The notes under the pieces: model-generated
The model's database searches: none
Seen by the model: the letters and a program-made list of their open reading frames with translations, nothing else
Told to the model about the DNA's origin: nothing
In this document: piece after piece, positions 37,697-45,615 of the stretch
Layout: the number at the start of each line of letters is the position of its first letter
Numbering within the stretch: position 1 is the first letter of the stretch
Made by a program: the position numbers and the translations under genes
Assembly: GCF_038024125.1 (NCBI RefSeq)
Contig: NZ_CP150662.1
Location: 2,125,501-2,189,500, forward strand
DNA: 64,000 nt
DNA from: Polaribacter gangjinensis
GTDB lineage: Bacteria; Bacteroidota; Bacteroidia; Flavobacteriales; Flavobacteriaceae
Reading direction: 5' to 3'

Positions 37697-38850
37697 TTCG
37701 AAATCACTCTAATCGTTTCTTTCACCTTTTGCGCAATTTCTCTAGCTTTATCAATGTCTTTGTTAACGATAGTTACATGACCCATTTTACGAAAAGGACG
37801 TGTTTCTTTTTTACCATAAATATGAGGAGTTACTCCGTCAATTCGCAACATTTCTTCAATATTTTCATAAAAAACATTGCCCGAAAATCCCTCTTCGCCA
37901 ACCAAATTCACCATTATTCCTGCTACTTTACTTTCAGTATTTCCTAAGGGAAGATTTAAAATGGAGCGCAAATGTTGTTCAAATTGATTGGTATAACTCG
38001 CTTCAATAGAATAGTGACCCGAATTGTGTGGCCTTGGGGCTACTTCATTTACCAAAATTTCATCATCAATAGTTTGAAACATTTCAACCGCTAATAAGCC
38101 TACAAAATCTAAAGAATGAACTACTTTTAAAGCGATTTCTTGTGCTTTTTGAGCCACTTTTTCATCAATTCTTGCAGGACAAATAACATATTCTACCTGG
38201 TTTGCTTCAGGATGAAATTCCATTTCCACGACAGGATAGGTTTTCATTTCTCCGTTTAAATTTCTGGCAACAATAACCGCCAATTCGTTTTTAAAAGGAA
38301 TTAGTTTTTCTGTGATGCATTCTACATTAGGTAAATTCTCTAGGTCAGAAAAATTCCGAACGATTTTTACGCCATTTCCATCATAGCCAAAGCGTGCAGC
38401 TTTCCAAACAAATGGAAATTGAAGAGCTGAATTTTCAATGGCGTGTTTCAATTCTTCTAAATAGGCAAAATGTGAAAATGGTGCTGTTGGAATTTGATGA
38501 TCAATATAAAAATGTTTTTGGCGTGCTTTACTTTGAATGATTCTAAGATTTTGCGGCTTTGGAAAAATAGGCAATCCTTCTTTTTCAAGCTGCTCTAAAG
38601 CATCAATATTTACATTTTCAATTTCGATGGTTAACAAATCAACTGTTTTTCCGAAGTTGTAAACAGCCTCATAATCCAATAAATTACCAACTTCAAATCG
38701 ATTGCAAATTTCGCTACAAGGCGCATTTTTATCATTGTCTAAAATAGCGGTGTAAATATCAAATTTTTGAGTCTCAGAAAGTAACATTCTTCCCAATTGT
38801 CCACCTCCTAAAACGCCTAAAGTAAAGTTGGATGAGAAATAATTTTTCAA
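37693..38850 (-). CDS. purK: N5-carboxyaminoimidazole ribonucleotide synthase
   Basis: The 385-residue ATP-grasp enzyme makes N5-CAIR from AIR, bicarbonate and ATP, feeding PurE. LGVLGGGQLGRMLL opens the N-domain; FPFVWKAARFGYDGNGVKIV, FVGLLAVEMFQTIDDEILVNEVAPRPHNSGHYSIEA and QFEQHLRSILNLPLG are typical. It is the first gene of the operon. A possible TATTTTTG -7 element lies upstream on the minus strand (38873-38880). Confidence 0.97.
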   Translation of the reverse strand: MKNYFSSNFTLGVLGGGQLGRMLLSETQKFDIYTAILDNDKNAPCSEICNRFEVGNLLDYEAVYNFGKTVDLLTIEIENVNIDALEQLEKEGLPIFPKPQNLRIIQSKARQKHFYIDHQIPTAPFSHFAYLEELKHAIENSALQFPFVWKAARFGYDGNGVKIVRNFSDLENLPNVECITEKLIPFKNELAVIVARNLNGEMKTYPVVEMEFHPEANQVEYVICPARIDEKVAQKAQEIALKVVHSLDFVGLLAVEMFQTIDDEILVNEVAPRPHNSGHYSIEASYTNQFEQHLRSILNLPLGNTESKVAGIMVNLVGEEGFSGNVFYENIEEMLRIDGVTPHIYGKKETRPFRKMGHVTIVNKDIDKAREIAQKVKETIRVISK

Positions 38851-38900
38851 TGGATAACCTATTTTGTTTCCGCAAAAATAAACATCTTGCTGTTAAGAAA

Positions 38901-39320
38901 CTAGTTAAAACTACTGATTTGAAGCGTGGTGCCATTTTTTACAACGCGATATTCTATGGCAGGACATTCAAATCCATTTGTTTGAGGTGCGCCCCCAAAA
39001 TCAACACTATATCTGCTGTTATCACAAGAACATTTCAGAATTCGATTTTCAAAAATCATGGGTTGATTGCAATCGTTTGCAGGACATAATTTATCAAAAG
39101 CAACAAACTCAGTTCCGTTTTTATTAAAAATTAAAATCCCTTTATTTCCTCCTACAATTTCTGCAAAACCACCTGGAGTTTGCACATTAATGAGTTCAGG
39201 ATTGTTTAAATCTCTTAAAATATTTAATGGTAAAGTTCGAATACAGTTTTGCAAATTTGCTGTATCTGAGCAATTTACAAATAAACAAAACCCAAATATA
39301 AAAGTTAGTTTTCGAATCAT
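38901..39320 (-). CDS. Rieske-like lipoprotein lacking the histidine ligands
   Basis: The 139-residue protein has a lipoprotein signal (FGFCLFVNC, mature Cys17). Its C-terminal half has the layout of a Rieske domain: EFVAFDKLCPANDC, then ILKCSCDNSRYSVDFGGAPQTNG. In a true Rieske protein the pairs are C-P-H and C-P/x-C-H-G; here both His are replaced (CPA and CSCD) while the Cys residues remain. It therefore cannot hold a normal Rieske 2Fe-2S cluster. It is an envelope lipoprotein of unknown role, divergent from greA. Confidence 0.78.
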   Translation of the reverse strand: MIRKLTFIFGFCLFVNCSDTANLQNCIRTLPLNILRDLNNPELINVQTPGGFAEIVGGNKGILIFNKNGTEFVAFDKLCPANDCNQPMIFENRILKCSCDNSRYSVDFGGAPQTNGFECPAIEYRVVKNGTTLQISSFN

Positions 39321-39368
39321 CTTTTAAAGACTGTAGTTACAAAACGATGCCAAGTTACAAATATTTTG

Positions 39369-39376
39369 TATATTTG
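39369..39376 (+). promoter_or_regulatory. Likely greA promoter -7 element
   Basis: TATATTTG fits the Bacteroidota -7 consensus TAnnTTTG. No clear -33 TTG is present. Transcription would start near 39383, at the foot of the hairpin at 39384. Confidence 0.5.
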
Positions 39377-39383
39377 TTTCACA

Positions 39384-39414
39384 ATCTCATTCCTTTCAAG
39401 GCAATGAGATTTTT
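39384..39414 (+). terminator. Terminator-like hairpin in the greA leader
   Basis: ATCTCATT (39384-39391) pairs perfectly with AATGAGAT (39403-39410) and is followed by TTTT. It lies between the greA promoter and the greA start (39429). The neighbouring gene is divergent, so the hairpin cannot serve an upstream gene on this strand; attenuation of greA is possible. Confidence 0.6.
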
Positions 39415-39428
39415 AAATTTTAGAAACT

Positions 39429-39902
39429 ATGAGTAACATATCTTATTATTCGCCAGAAGGATTAAAGAAATTGAAAGATGAATTGCTTCATTTAGAGCAA
39501 GTAGAGCGTCCAAGAGTTACCCAAGAAATTGCAGATGCAAGAGATAAAGGGGATTTGAGTGAAAATGCGGAATATCATGCCGCAAAAGAAGAACAATCAC
39601 ATTTAGAAACAAAAATTGCGAAATTGAAAAACGTAATTTCGAATGCACGCATTTTAGATGAAAGTCAATTAGATACTTCAAAAATATTGATTCACTCTAA
39701 AGTGAAAATTAAAAATATTGCCAATAAAATGGAGTTTACATATACACTTGTTGCAGATTCTGAAACAGATGTTCGTAATGGAAAACTTTCTGTAAAATCG
39801 CCAATTGGTCAAGGATTGTTAGGAAAAGAAGTAGGAGAAATTGCCGAAATTAAAGTACCAAATGGCATTATGAAATTTGAAATTTTAGAGATTTCAAGGT
39901 AA
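39429..39902 (+). CDS. greA: Transcription elongation factor GreA
   Basis: The 157-residue protein rescues backtracked RNA polymerase by stimulating transcript cleavage. It has the N-terminal coiled coil with the tip acids (YYSPEGLKKLKDEL, RDKGDLSENAEYHAAKEEQ) and a C-terminal domain ending in LLGKEVGEIAEIKVPNG. Length and motifs are normal. A hairpin with a T-run lies in its short leader. Confidence 0.97.
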   Translation: MSNISYYSPEGLKKLKDELLHLEQVERPRVTQEIADARDKGDLSENAEYHAAKEEQSHLETKIAKLKNVISNARILDESQLDTSKILIHSKVKIKNIANKMEFTYTLVADSETDVRNGKLSVKSPIGQGLLGKEVGEIAEIKVPNGIMKFEILEISR

Positions 39903-39967
39903 CAAGAGTTCAAAATTTTAGGTTCAAAATTTATTAAAAATCACTCGTCAAACGTCAGTCTAAATAC

Positions 39968-40357
39968 ATGAGCATATTTACAAAAATTATCAATGGTGAA
40001 ATTCCGTGTTATAAAATTGCTGAAAATACTGATTTTATTTCTTTTTTAGATATCAATCCAAATGCTGTTGGACATGCTTTGGTGGTTCCAAAAAAAGGGG
40101 AAAACAAACTGTTTGATTTGTCAAAAGAGGAATACAGTTCTTTGATGGATTTCTCTTATAGAGTTGCAAAAGCACTGGAAAAAACAGTTCCATGTAAAAG
40201 AATTGGAATGACTGTTATTGGTTTGGAAGTGCCTCACGTTCATGTTCATTTGATTCCAATTAATGAAATGGCAGATATGCAATTTCAACGAAAAATTAGT
40301 TTATCAAAAGAAGAGTTTGAAGATTTAGCGAAACGAATTTCAGGAAATTTTATCTAA
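39968..40357 (+). CDS. HIT family protein
   Basis: The 129-residue histidine-triad nucleotide hydrolase/transferase has IFTKIINGEIPCYKIAEN at the N-terminus and the catalytic H-V-H-V-H at residues 90-94 (VPHVHVHLIPI). The likely substrates are adenosine phosphoramidates or dinucleoside polyphosphates. It is 65 bp after greA, separated by AT-rich repeats, and its last 18 bp overlap the 3' end of the convergent kinase gene. Confidence 0.95.
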   Translation: MSIFTKIINGEIPCYKIAENTDFISFLDINPNAVGHALVVPKKGENKLFDLSKEEYSSLMDFSYRVAKALEKTVPCKRIGMTVIGLEVPHVHVHLIPINEMADMQFQRKISLSKEEFEDLAKRISGNFI

Positions 40358-41491
40358 AATAATTTCAAAAGTAGTTCCTTTTCCAATTTCTGATTTTTGT
40401 ACAAAAATTTTGCCTTTGTGATAATCTTCTACAATTCTTTTAGAAAGAGATAAACCTAAACCCCAACCTCTTTTTTTAGTGGTATAACCGGGTTTAAAAA
40501 TCTGTTTGAATAATTTTTTGGGCATTCCTTTTCCAGTATCTGAAATTAAAATCCGAACTTTTTTTTCTGAACTTTCAATTTTTAAGGAAACTTCACCTTT
40601 CCCAAGCATGGCATCAATGGCATTTTTGATGATATTTTCAATCACCCAACCAAAAAGTTCTTCATTGATAAGTGTTTGAATTTCTTTGTCTGATGAAGTA
40701 AATGAAAAGGAAATTTGAGTAGAACTCCTAAATTTTAAATAATCAAACGCTTGTTTAGTGATCAAAACGACATCTCTTTTTTTCAATTCGGGAATTGAAC
40801 CAATTTTTGAAAAACGATTCGCAATTGTATTCAATCTATGAACGTCTTTTTCAATTTCATCAATATAGGTTTCATCCACTTTTTCGGCTTTTAAAATGGC
40901 AATCCAACCTAATAAAGATGACAATGGCGTACCAATTTGATGTGCTGTTTCTTTTGCCATTCCAGTCCATAATTTATTGGTTTCTGCAGCTTTATTGGAA
41001 CTGTAAAAAAGATAAATTACAGATAAAAACAACACCAAAATTAAGATTAATGCTAAAGGATAGTACGTTAGTTTTTTCAGTAAATCGGAATCTCGATAGT
41101 AAATATATTGCTTATTTTTTCCGTCATAACTAATTTCAATTGGCTTGTTTTCTTTTTTCATAATTGCCAATTGTTCTTGTAAATACTCAGGATTTAGAGA
41201 CTTTATAGAATCTAAATTATTGGCATAAATTATTTCGTCTTTATCATCTACCAAAATCATTGGAATGCTATTATTGGTCGTAATAATTTTGTCTGATAAA
41301 GCAATATTCGAATTCAAATCAGCTGTTGATAATTCTTTTTGAGCTTCTGCCAAAATCTCCATTTTAATACGCTCTTCTTGTTTGAATTTTTGAAAAAAAG
41401 TGTAGGTATTCCATAAAATTAAGGAAACAATCACAAACGAAACAACAATGCTAATCCGCTTAAATAAAAGTGGTTGGTTGAAAATATTCAT
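40340..41491 (-). CDS. Sensor histidine kinase (orphan)
   Basis: The 384-residue membrane kinase has TM1 at about 11-31, an extracytoplasmic sensor of about 115 residues, and TM2 at about 144-163. The H-box is MAKETAHQIGTPLSSLLGW (His184), followed by the N-box NIIKNAIDAM, the G1 box DTGKGMP and the G2 box GWGLGLSLSKRIVE. The ATG at 41491 (MNIFNQPLLFKR) was chosen over upstream codons because it starts just before TM1. No response regulator lies beside it. The signal is unknown. It overlaps the HIT gene tail to tail by 18 bp. Confidence 0.93.
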   Translation of the reverse strand: MNIFNQPLLFKRISIVVSFVIVSLILWNTYTFFQKFKQEERIKMEILAEAQKELSTADLNSNIALSDKIITTNNSIPMILVDDKDEIIYANNLDSIKSLNPEYLQEQLAIMKKENKPIEISYDGKNKQYIYYRDSDLLKKLTYYPLALILILVLFLSVIYLFYSSNKAAETNKLWTGMAKETAHQIGTPLSSLLGWIAILKAEKVDETYIDEIEKDVHRLNTIANRFSKIGSIPELKKRDVVLITKQAFDYLKFRSSTQISFSFTSSDKEIQTLINEELFGWVIENIIKNAIDAMLGKGEVSLKIESSEKKVRILISDTGKGMPKKLFKQIFKPGYTTKKRGWGLGLSLSKRIVEDYHKGKIFVQKSEIGKGTTFEIILDKIS

Positions 41492-41567
41492 CAAAACAAA
41501 TATAAAGTTTTTTGAATATAACTCATTTAAAGATTTGATAGTATCTTTAGGGCATAAAAAAATATTC

Positions 41568-42428
41568 ATGCGTACCATTATTCCCAATGAAATTTCTACA
41601 GGACAATTTCACTCGTATTTATTAGGTGCCATTGCGCCAAGACCTATTGCTTTTGCAAGTACTATTGATGTTGAAGGAAATCCGAATTTATCACCTTTTA
41701 GTTTTTTCAATGTATTTGGTTCCAATCCACCAACATTGATTTTTTCACCTGCAAGAAGAGTGAGAGGAAATACTACAAAACATACTTTAGATAATGTTTT
41801 AGCAACCAAAGAAGTTGTTATAAATGTGGTAAATTATGATATGGTGCAACAAATGTCATTGAGTAGTACTGAATATCCAAAAGGCGTAAATGAGTTTGTA
41901 AAAGCAGGATTTACCATGCTAAAATCCGAAGAAATAAAACCATTTAGAGTAGCAGAATCTCCAGTTCAATTTGAATGTGTTGTGAAAGATGTAATTTTTA
42001 CAGGCAATGAAGGTGGAGCAGGAAATTTAATCATTTGTGAAGTTGTAAAAATGCATATTTCAGAGGATGTTTTAGACGAAAATGGCGAAATAGATCAACA
42101 TAAAATTGATTTGGTTGCTAGAGCAGGAGGCAATTATTATTCAAGAGCCAAAGATGGTTTTTTTGAAATTCCAAAGCCACTTTCTTCACTCGGAATTGGA
42201 ATTGACCAAATTCCATCAGAAATAAAAAACAGCCAAATTTTGACAGGAAATGATTTAGGAATGCTAGGAAATGTCTCAGAATTGCCATCAAAAGAAACTG
42301 TTGATAACTTTGGAAAAGAACATCCTCAGTTTATGGGGTTAGAAACCACAAAAAAACATATTTTTGCGAAAGAGTATTTAAAAAATAATGACATTGAAAG
42401 TGCTTGGAAAGTACTTTTATTAAACTAA
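41568..42428 (+). CDS. Flavin reductase-like FMN-binding protein
   Basis: The 286-residue protein begins RTIIPNEISTGQFHSYLLGAIAPRPIAFASTIDVEGNPNLSPFSFFNVFGSNPPTL, the FMN-binding split-barrel of the flavin reductase-like family. The ATG at 41568 fits the fold start; the 40-residue upstream extension would run back through the divergent kinase promoter region. The substrate is unknown. It is followed after 8 bp by the DUF3127 gene. Confidence 0.88.
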   Translation: MRTIIPNEISTGQFHSYLLGAIAPRPIAFASTIDVEGNPNLSPFSFFNVFGSNPPTLIFSPARRVRGNTTKHTLDNVLATKEVVINVVNYDMVQQMSLSSTEYPKGVNEFVKAGFTMLKSEEIKPFRVAESPVQFECVVKDVIFTGNEGGAGNLIICEVVKMHISEDVLDENGEIDQHKIDLVARAGGNYYSRAKDGFFEIPKPLSSLGIGIDQIPSEIKNSQILTGNDLGMLGNVSELPSKETVDNFGKEHPQFMGLETTKKHIFAKEYLKNNDIESAWKVLLLN

Positions 42429-42436
42429 AACATACC

Positions 42437-42808
42437 ATGGAAGTTATTGGAAAAGTAAAATTGATTGGAGAAGTACAAACGTTTGGATCAAGTGGATTTA
42501 GAAAAAGAGAATTGGTAGTAACTACTGATGAGCAATATCCACAAATGATTATGATTGAATTTTTGCAAGATAAAGTGGATTTATTGAACAATTATAAAGT
42601 TGGTCAAGATGTAAAAGTTTCTATCAATTTACGTGGTAGAGAATGGATCAATCCACAAGGTGAAGCAAAATATTTCAATTCAATTACAGGTTGGAGAATA
42701 GAAAGTTTGTCACAATCTGCACCAAATGCTTCAAATTTACCTCCAGTTGATCAATTTCAAGCAGCAACTAATTTTACTGAAGAAGAGCCAGATGATTTGC
42801 CTTTTTAA
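42437..42808 (+). CDS. DUF3127 family protein, OB-fold-like
   Basis: The 123-residue protein begins MEVIGKVKLIGEVQTFGSSGFRKRELVVTTDEQYPQ, typical of DUF3127, with VSINLRGREWINPQGEAKYFNSITGWRIE and an acidic C-terminus EEEPDDLPF like that of single-strand DNA-binding proteins. The ATG at 42437, 8 bp after the upstream stop, was chosen over one inside the flavin reductase gene. Nucleic-acid binding is a guess from the tail. Confidence 0.82.
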   Translation: MEVIGKVKLIGEVQTFGSSGFRKRELVVTTDEQYPQMIMIEFLQDKVDLLNNYKVGQDVKVSINLRGREWINPQGEAKYFNSITGWRIESLSQSAPNASNLPPVDQFQAATNFTEEEPDDLPF

Positions 42809-42835
42809 TTAGACAAGTTAGATTATTAGATATAA

Positions 42836-42868
42836 AAAAGAGAAATCAATAGTGATTTCTTTTTTTTA
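42836..42868. terminator. Bidirectional intrinsic terminator
   Basis: AGAAATCA and TGATTTCT form a stem with loop ATAG, with A-run before and T-run after. It lies between convergent genes ending at 42808 and 42893. Confidence 0.88.
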
Positions 42869-42892
42869 TTGTAAAATTATTTCTAAAAATTT

Positions 42893-43135
42893 TTATTTTT
42901 TCTCTTTTTCAGGCATTGGACCTCGTAAATGAATAATCAATCCATTCAAAAAATTACGCAAAAATTGGTCACCACATTCCACATATTTTGGATGATCTTC
43001 ATTTCTGAAAATAGCACCAATTTCGCCTTTAGTTACTTTAAAATCGACCAAAGCGCAAATGTCTATAATATCAGAATCTCGCAATTTATGTGCTACTCTT
43101 AGTTTTTTAAAAATATCGTTATTTGATAATCCCAT
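42893..43135 (-). CDS. DUF1456 family protein (single-repeat form)
   Basis: The 80-residue protein starts MGLSNNDIFKKLRVAHKLRDSDIIDICALVDFKVTKGEIGAIFR, one copy of the DUF1456 helical repeat; longer relatives carry two copies. It ends with NFLNGLIIHLRGPMPE. The ATG at 43135 gives the family start and lies clear of the gene at 43156. The function is unknown. Confidence 0.8.
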   Translation of the reverse strand: MGLSNNDIFKKLRVAHKLRDSDIIDICALVDFKVTKGEIGAIFRNEDHPKYVECGDQFLRNFLNGLIIHLRGPMPEKEKK

Positions 43136-43155
43136 AGTGTCAAAAATACAATTTT

Positions 43156-43779
43156 TTAGTGAACAACCTGAAAAATTGCCCAAGCATAAATAGCAAAACG
43201 AGCAAAACGAAATAATCCAAAAAAGGCTACATTTTTAAAAGGATATTTTATCATTCCTGCTGTGATACAAGCTATAGAAAATGGTAAGGGCAATAAGGCT
43301 CCAACCAAAATTAAAATACCTCCCCATTTTCTGGAATTTTTTAGGTTTTTTTCCATTTTTACTTCTAAATAATCTCGTAAAGAATCAATTTTTAGTGTCA
43401 ATTTTCCTAAAAAATAAGATAGTAAACCACCTAAATAAGATACTGTTGATAATAAAAATAGGTTGAATAATGGCGCATCTGTTTTTTTTGTCCAGGCAAT
43501 AAAAATTTCTGGAGGAATCAATCCCAAAAACGTTTCTGAAATAAAAAAGAAGATTAAAATGCCAATTCTCGAAAAAGTTTCGGTCATATGTTGCAAACCC
43601 TCATTGATGTTGAAAACATATTCATTGACTAAAAAAACAAGCATCACAACACCTAATATTGGAAAGAAAGCTTTTTTTAAGCTCGTCCAAACAAAAAGAT
43701 AAAAACCTGTCCTCGAAAAGTAATGATGCATTAATTTTGCACGGTGTGAGTTTGTTTTTTTCTTTTTTTGAGGTTTCAT
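43156..43779 (-). CDS. VTT/DedA-like integral membrane protein
   Basis: The 207-residue protein has a basic N-terminus (MKPQKKKKTNSHRAKL) and about five hydrophobic segments. FISETFLGLIPPEIFIAW and GALLPLPFSIACITAGMIKYPF resemble the re-entrant loops of the VTT (SNARE-associated/DedA) family, whose members act as lipid carriers or scramblases. The ATG at 43779 was preferred to one 15 codons upstream. It lies 20 bp downstream of the start of the DUF1456 gene, in the same direction. Confidence 0.7.
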   Translation of the reverse strand: MKPQKKKKTNSHRAKLMHHYFSRTGFYLFVWTSLKKAFFPILGVVMLVFLVNEYVFNINEGLQHMTETFSRIGILIFFFISETFLGLIPPEIFIAWTKKTDAPLFNLFLLSTVSYLGGLLSYFLGKLTLKIDSLRDYLEVKMEKNLKNSRKWGGILILVGALLPLPFSIACITAGMIKYPFKNVAFFGLFRFARFAIYAWAIFQVVH

Positions 43780-43893
43780 AAACGAATTAAAATCAATTTT
43801 AAAAAGGATTACAAAAGTACTCACATTTTTAGCTCGATTTACAAGTTTTTAAAACATTAACTCTTTTTTAAATTATCGTAATATTTAATGGAG

Positions 43894-43926
43894 TTGTTTT
43901 TTAAATTTTATTAATTTATACCTTTG
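43894..43926 (+). promoter_or_regulatory. aat promoter
   Basis: TTG at 43894-43896 and TACCTTTG at 43919-43926 form a -33/-7 pair with a 22-bp spacer. The ATG at 43932 is only 5 bp after the -7 element, so the mRNA may be leaderless. Confidence 0.6.
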
Positions 43927-43931
43927 ATATT

Positions 43932-44564
43932 ATGATTTGGTTGACAGAAAAAATTGAATTTCCTCCTTATGAATTTGCAAATAAAGATGGAATTATTGCG
44001 CTTGGTGGAGATTTGTCTTCTGAGCGATTGATTTTTGCCTATCAAAATGGAATTTTCCCATGGTATTCTAAAGGGGATCCAATTGTATGGTATTTTCCAA
44101 AAAAGCGAATGGTATTATTTCCAGATGAGTTGAAAATTTCTAAATCAATGCGAAAAATTATTCAAAAAAATGAATTTCAAATTACTGAAAATAAAGTGTT
44201 TGAAGACGTAATTTACAATTGTAAAAATATTAAAAGAGTTGATGGCTTAGGAACTTGGATTACGGATGAGATGGAGCAAGCTTATATTGCCCTTCATAAA
44301 CAAGGTGTTGCAAAATCCATAGAAGTTTGGGAAAATGATATTCTAGTAGGCGGTTTGTATGGTATTGAAATGAACAATATATTCTGTGGAGAAAGTATGT
44401 TCAGTAAAGTTACTAATGCTTCGAAATTGGCTTTTATTTATCTGGTGACAAAGATGAACTATCAATTGATAGATTGCCAAGTTTATAATGATCATTTGGC
44501 GAGCTTAGGTGCAAAAGAAATTGAAAATCGTGAGTTTTTAAATTTGTTGAGAAAATTCCAATAA
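43932..44564 (+). CDS. aat: Leucyl/phenylalanyl-tRNA-protein transferase
   Basis: The 210-residue enzyme adds Leu or Phe to N-terminal Lys/Arg of proteins, marking them for ClpAP degradation. FPPYEFANKDGIIALGGDLSSERLIFAYQNGIFPWYSKGDPIVWYFP is the family signature, followed by TWITDEMEQAYIALHKQGVAKSIEVW and GGLYGIEMNNIFCGESMFS. The length is normal. It is a single gene with its own promoter and terminator. Confidence 0.96.
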   Translation: MIWLTEKIEFPPYEFANKDGIIALGGDLSSERLIFAYQNGIFPWYSKGDPIVWYFPKKRMVLFPDELKISKSMRKIIQKNEFQITENKVFEDVIYNCKNIKRVDGLGTWITDEMEQAYIALHKQGVAKSIEVWENDILVGGLYGIEMNNIFCGESMFSKVTNASKLAFIYLVTKMNYQLIDCQVYNDHLASLGAKEIENREFLNLLRKFQ

Positions 44565-44594
44565 AAAAACCTCACTTATACAAGTGAGGTTTTT
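44565..44594. terminator. Bidirectional intrinsic terminator between aat and tsf
   Basis: AAAACCTCACTT and AAGTGAGGTTTT pair around loop ATAC, with A-run before and T-run after. It closes aat on the plus strand and the ribosomal operon on the minus strand. Confidence 0.93.
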
Positions 44595-44614
44595 ATGATT
44601 TATGGATAGAAATA

Positions 44615-45586
44615 TTATCCTAAAGTTACTCTTTTGAATCCTGTTACTTCAACATCTCCATAAGTTTTAACATATGAAGCAACATTTTTCTTATCATCTT
44701 TAATAAATGCTTGGTCTAATAAACACAATTCTAAATCTAACGTTGTGTTGTCAGAGATAAAACGCTCTAATTTACCTGGTAAAATTTTATCCCAAATTTT
44801 CTCTGGTTTTCCTTCAGCAGCTAACTCAGCTTTTGCATCAGCTTCAGCTTGAGCTAAAATTTCAGGAGTCAATTGGGCCATTGAAATGTATTTAGGAACA
44901 TTTTTCAATGTTTTACCCAATCTAGCCAATTCGATATTATCTTTTTCGATAACAGCGATTCTAGCTTCTGTTTCAGCAGCAACGAATGCAGGATCAAAGT
45001 CTTTGTAAGACAAAGTTTTAGCGCCCATAGAAGCAACTTGCATTGCTACATCTTTCGCTAAAATTTCAGCATTTTTTACAGGAGCAGACAATCCAACCAA
45101 AGCAGCAATTTTTCCAATGTGTGTATAAGCACCTACATAAGCAGCTTCAATTTTTTCGAAAGCAGTGATGTCTAATTTTTCACCAATAACTCCAGTTTGT
45201 TCAACTAATTTATCAGCAACTGTAATTCCGCCAAAATCAGCAGCTAAGAAAGATTCTTTGCTATCATGATTGATTGCGATTGCAGCAAATTCTTCAGCCA
45301 ATGCTACGAATTTGTCGTTTTTTCCAACAAAATCAGTTTCACAAGCCAATACGATTGCAACACCTACAGTTTTATCATCGTTGATTTTAGTTACTGCAAC
45401 ACCTTCAGTAGATTCTCTATCTGCTCTGTTTGCAGCAATTTTTTGACCTTTTTTACGTAAAATATCAATTGCTTTGTCGAAGTCACCACCAGCTTCTACT
45501 AATGCCTTTTTACAGTCCATCATTCCAGCTCCAGTAGCTTCTCTTAAATTTTTAACATCAGCAGCACTTACATTTACTGTTTCCAT
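44615..45586 (-). CDS. tsf: Elongation factor Ts
   Basis: The 323-residue protein is the nucleotide exchange factor for EF-Tu. The N-terminal UBA-like domain reads LREATGAGMMDCKKALVEAGGDFDKAIDILRKKG; the core has ACETDFVGKNDKF, the EF-Tu contact region, and MQVASMGAKTLSYKDFDP. Last gene of the rplM-rpsI-rpsB-tsf cluster, 29 bp after rpsB. Confidence 0.97.
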   Translation of the reverse strand: METVNVSAADVKNLREATGAGMMDCKKALVEAGGDFDKAIDILRKKGQKIAANRADRESTEGVAVTKINDDKTVGVAIVLACETDFVGKNDKFVALAEEFAAIAINHDSKESFLAADFGGITVADKLVEQTGVIGEKLDITAFEKIEAAYVGAYTHIGKIAALVGLSAPVKNAEILAKDVAMQVASMGAKTLSYKDFDPAFVAAETEARIAVIEKDNIELARLGKTLKNVPKYISMAQLTPEILAQAEADAKAELAAEGKPEKIWDKILPGKLERFISDNTTLDLELCLLDQAFIKDDKKNVASYVKTYGDVEVTGFKRVTLG

Positions 45587-45615
45587 GTTATGTTTTTTTT
45601 AGAATTAAATTATAT

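Noticed and set aside
39336..39359. Two GTTACA sequences before greA, resembling the PUL operator
   Set aside because: They are 18 bp apart, not 21, the second is only 15 bp before the -7 element, and the CAAAACAC and ATATCAAAA parts are absent.
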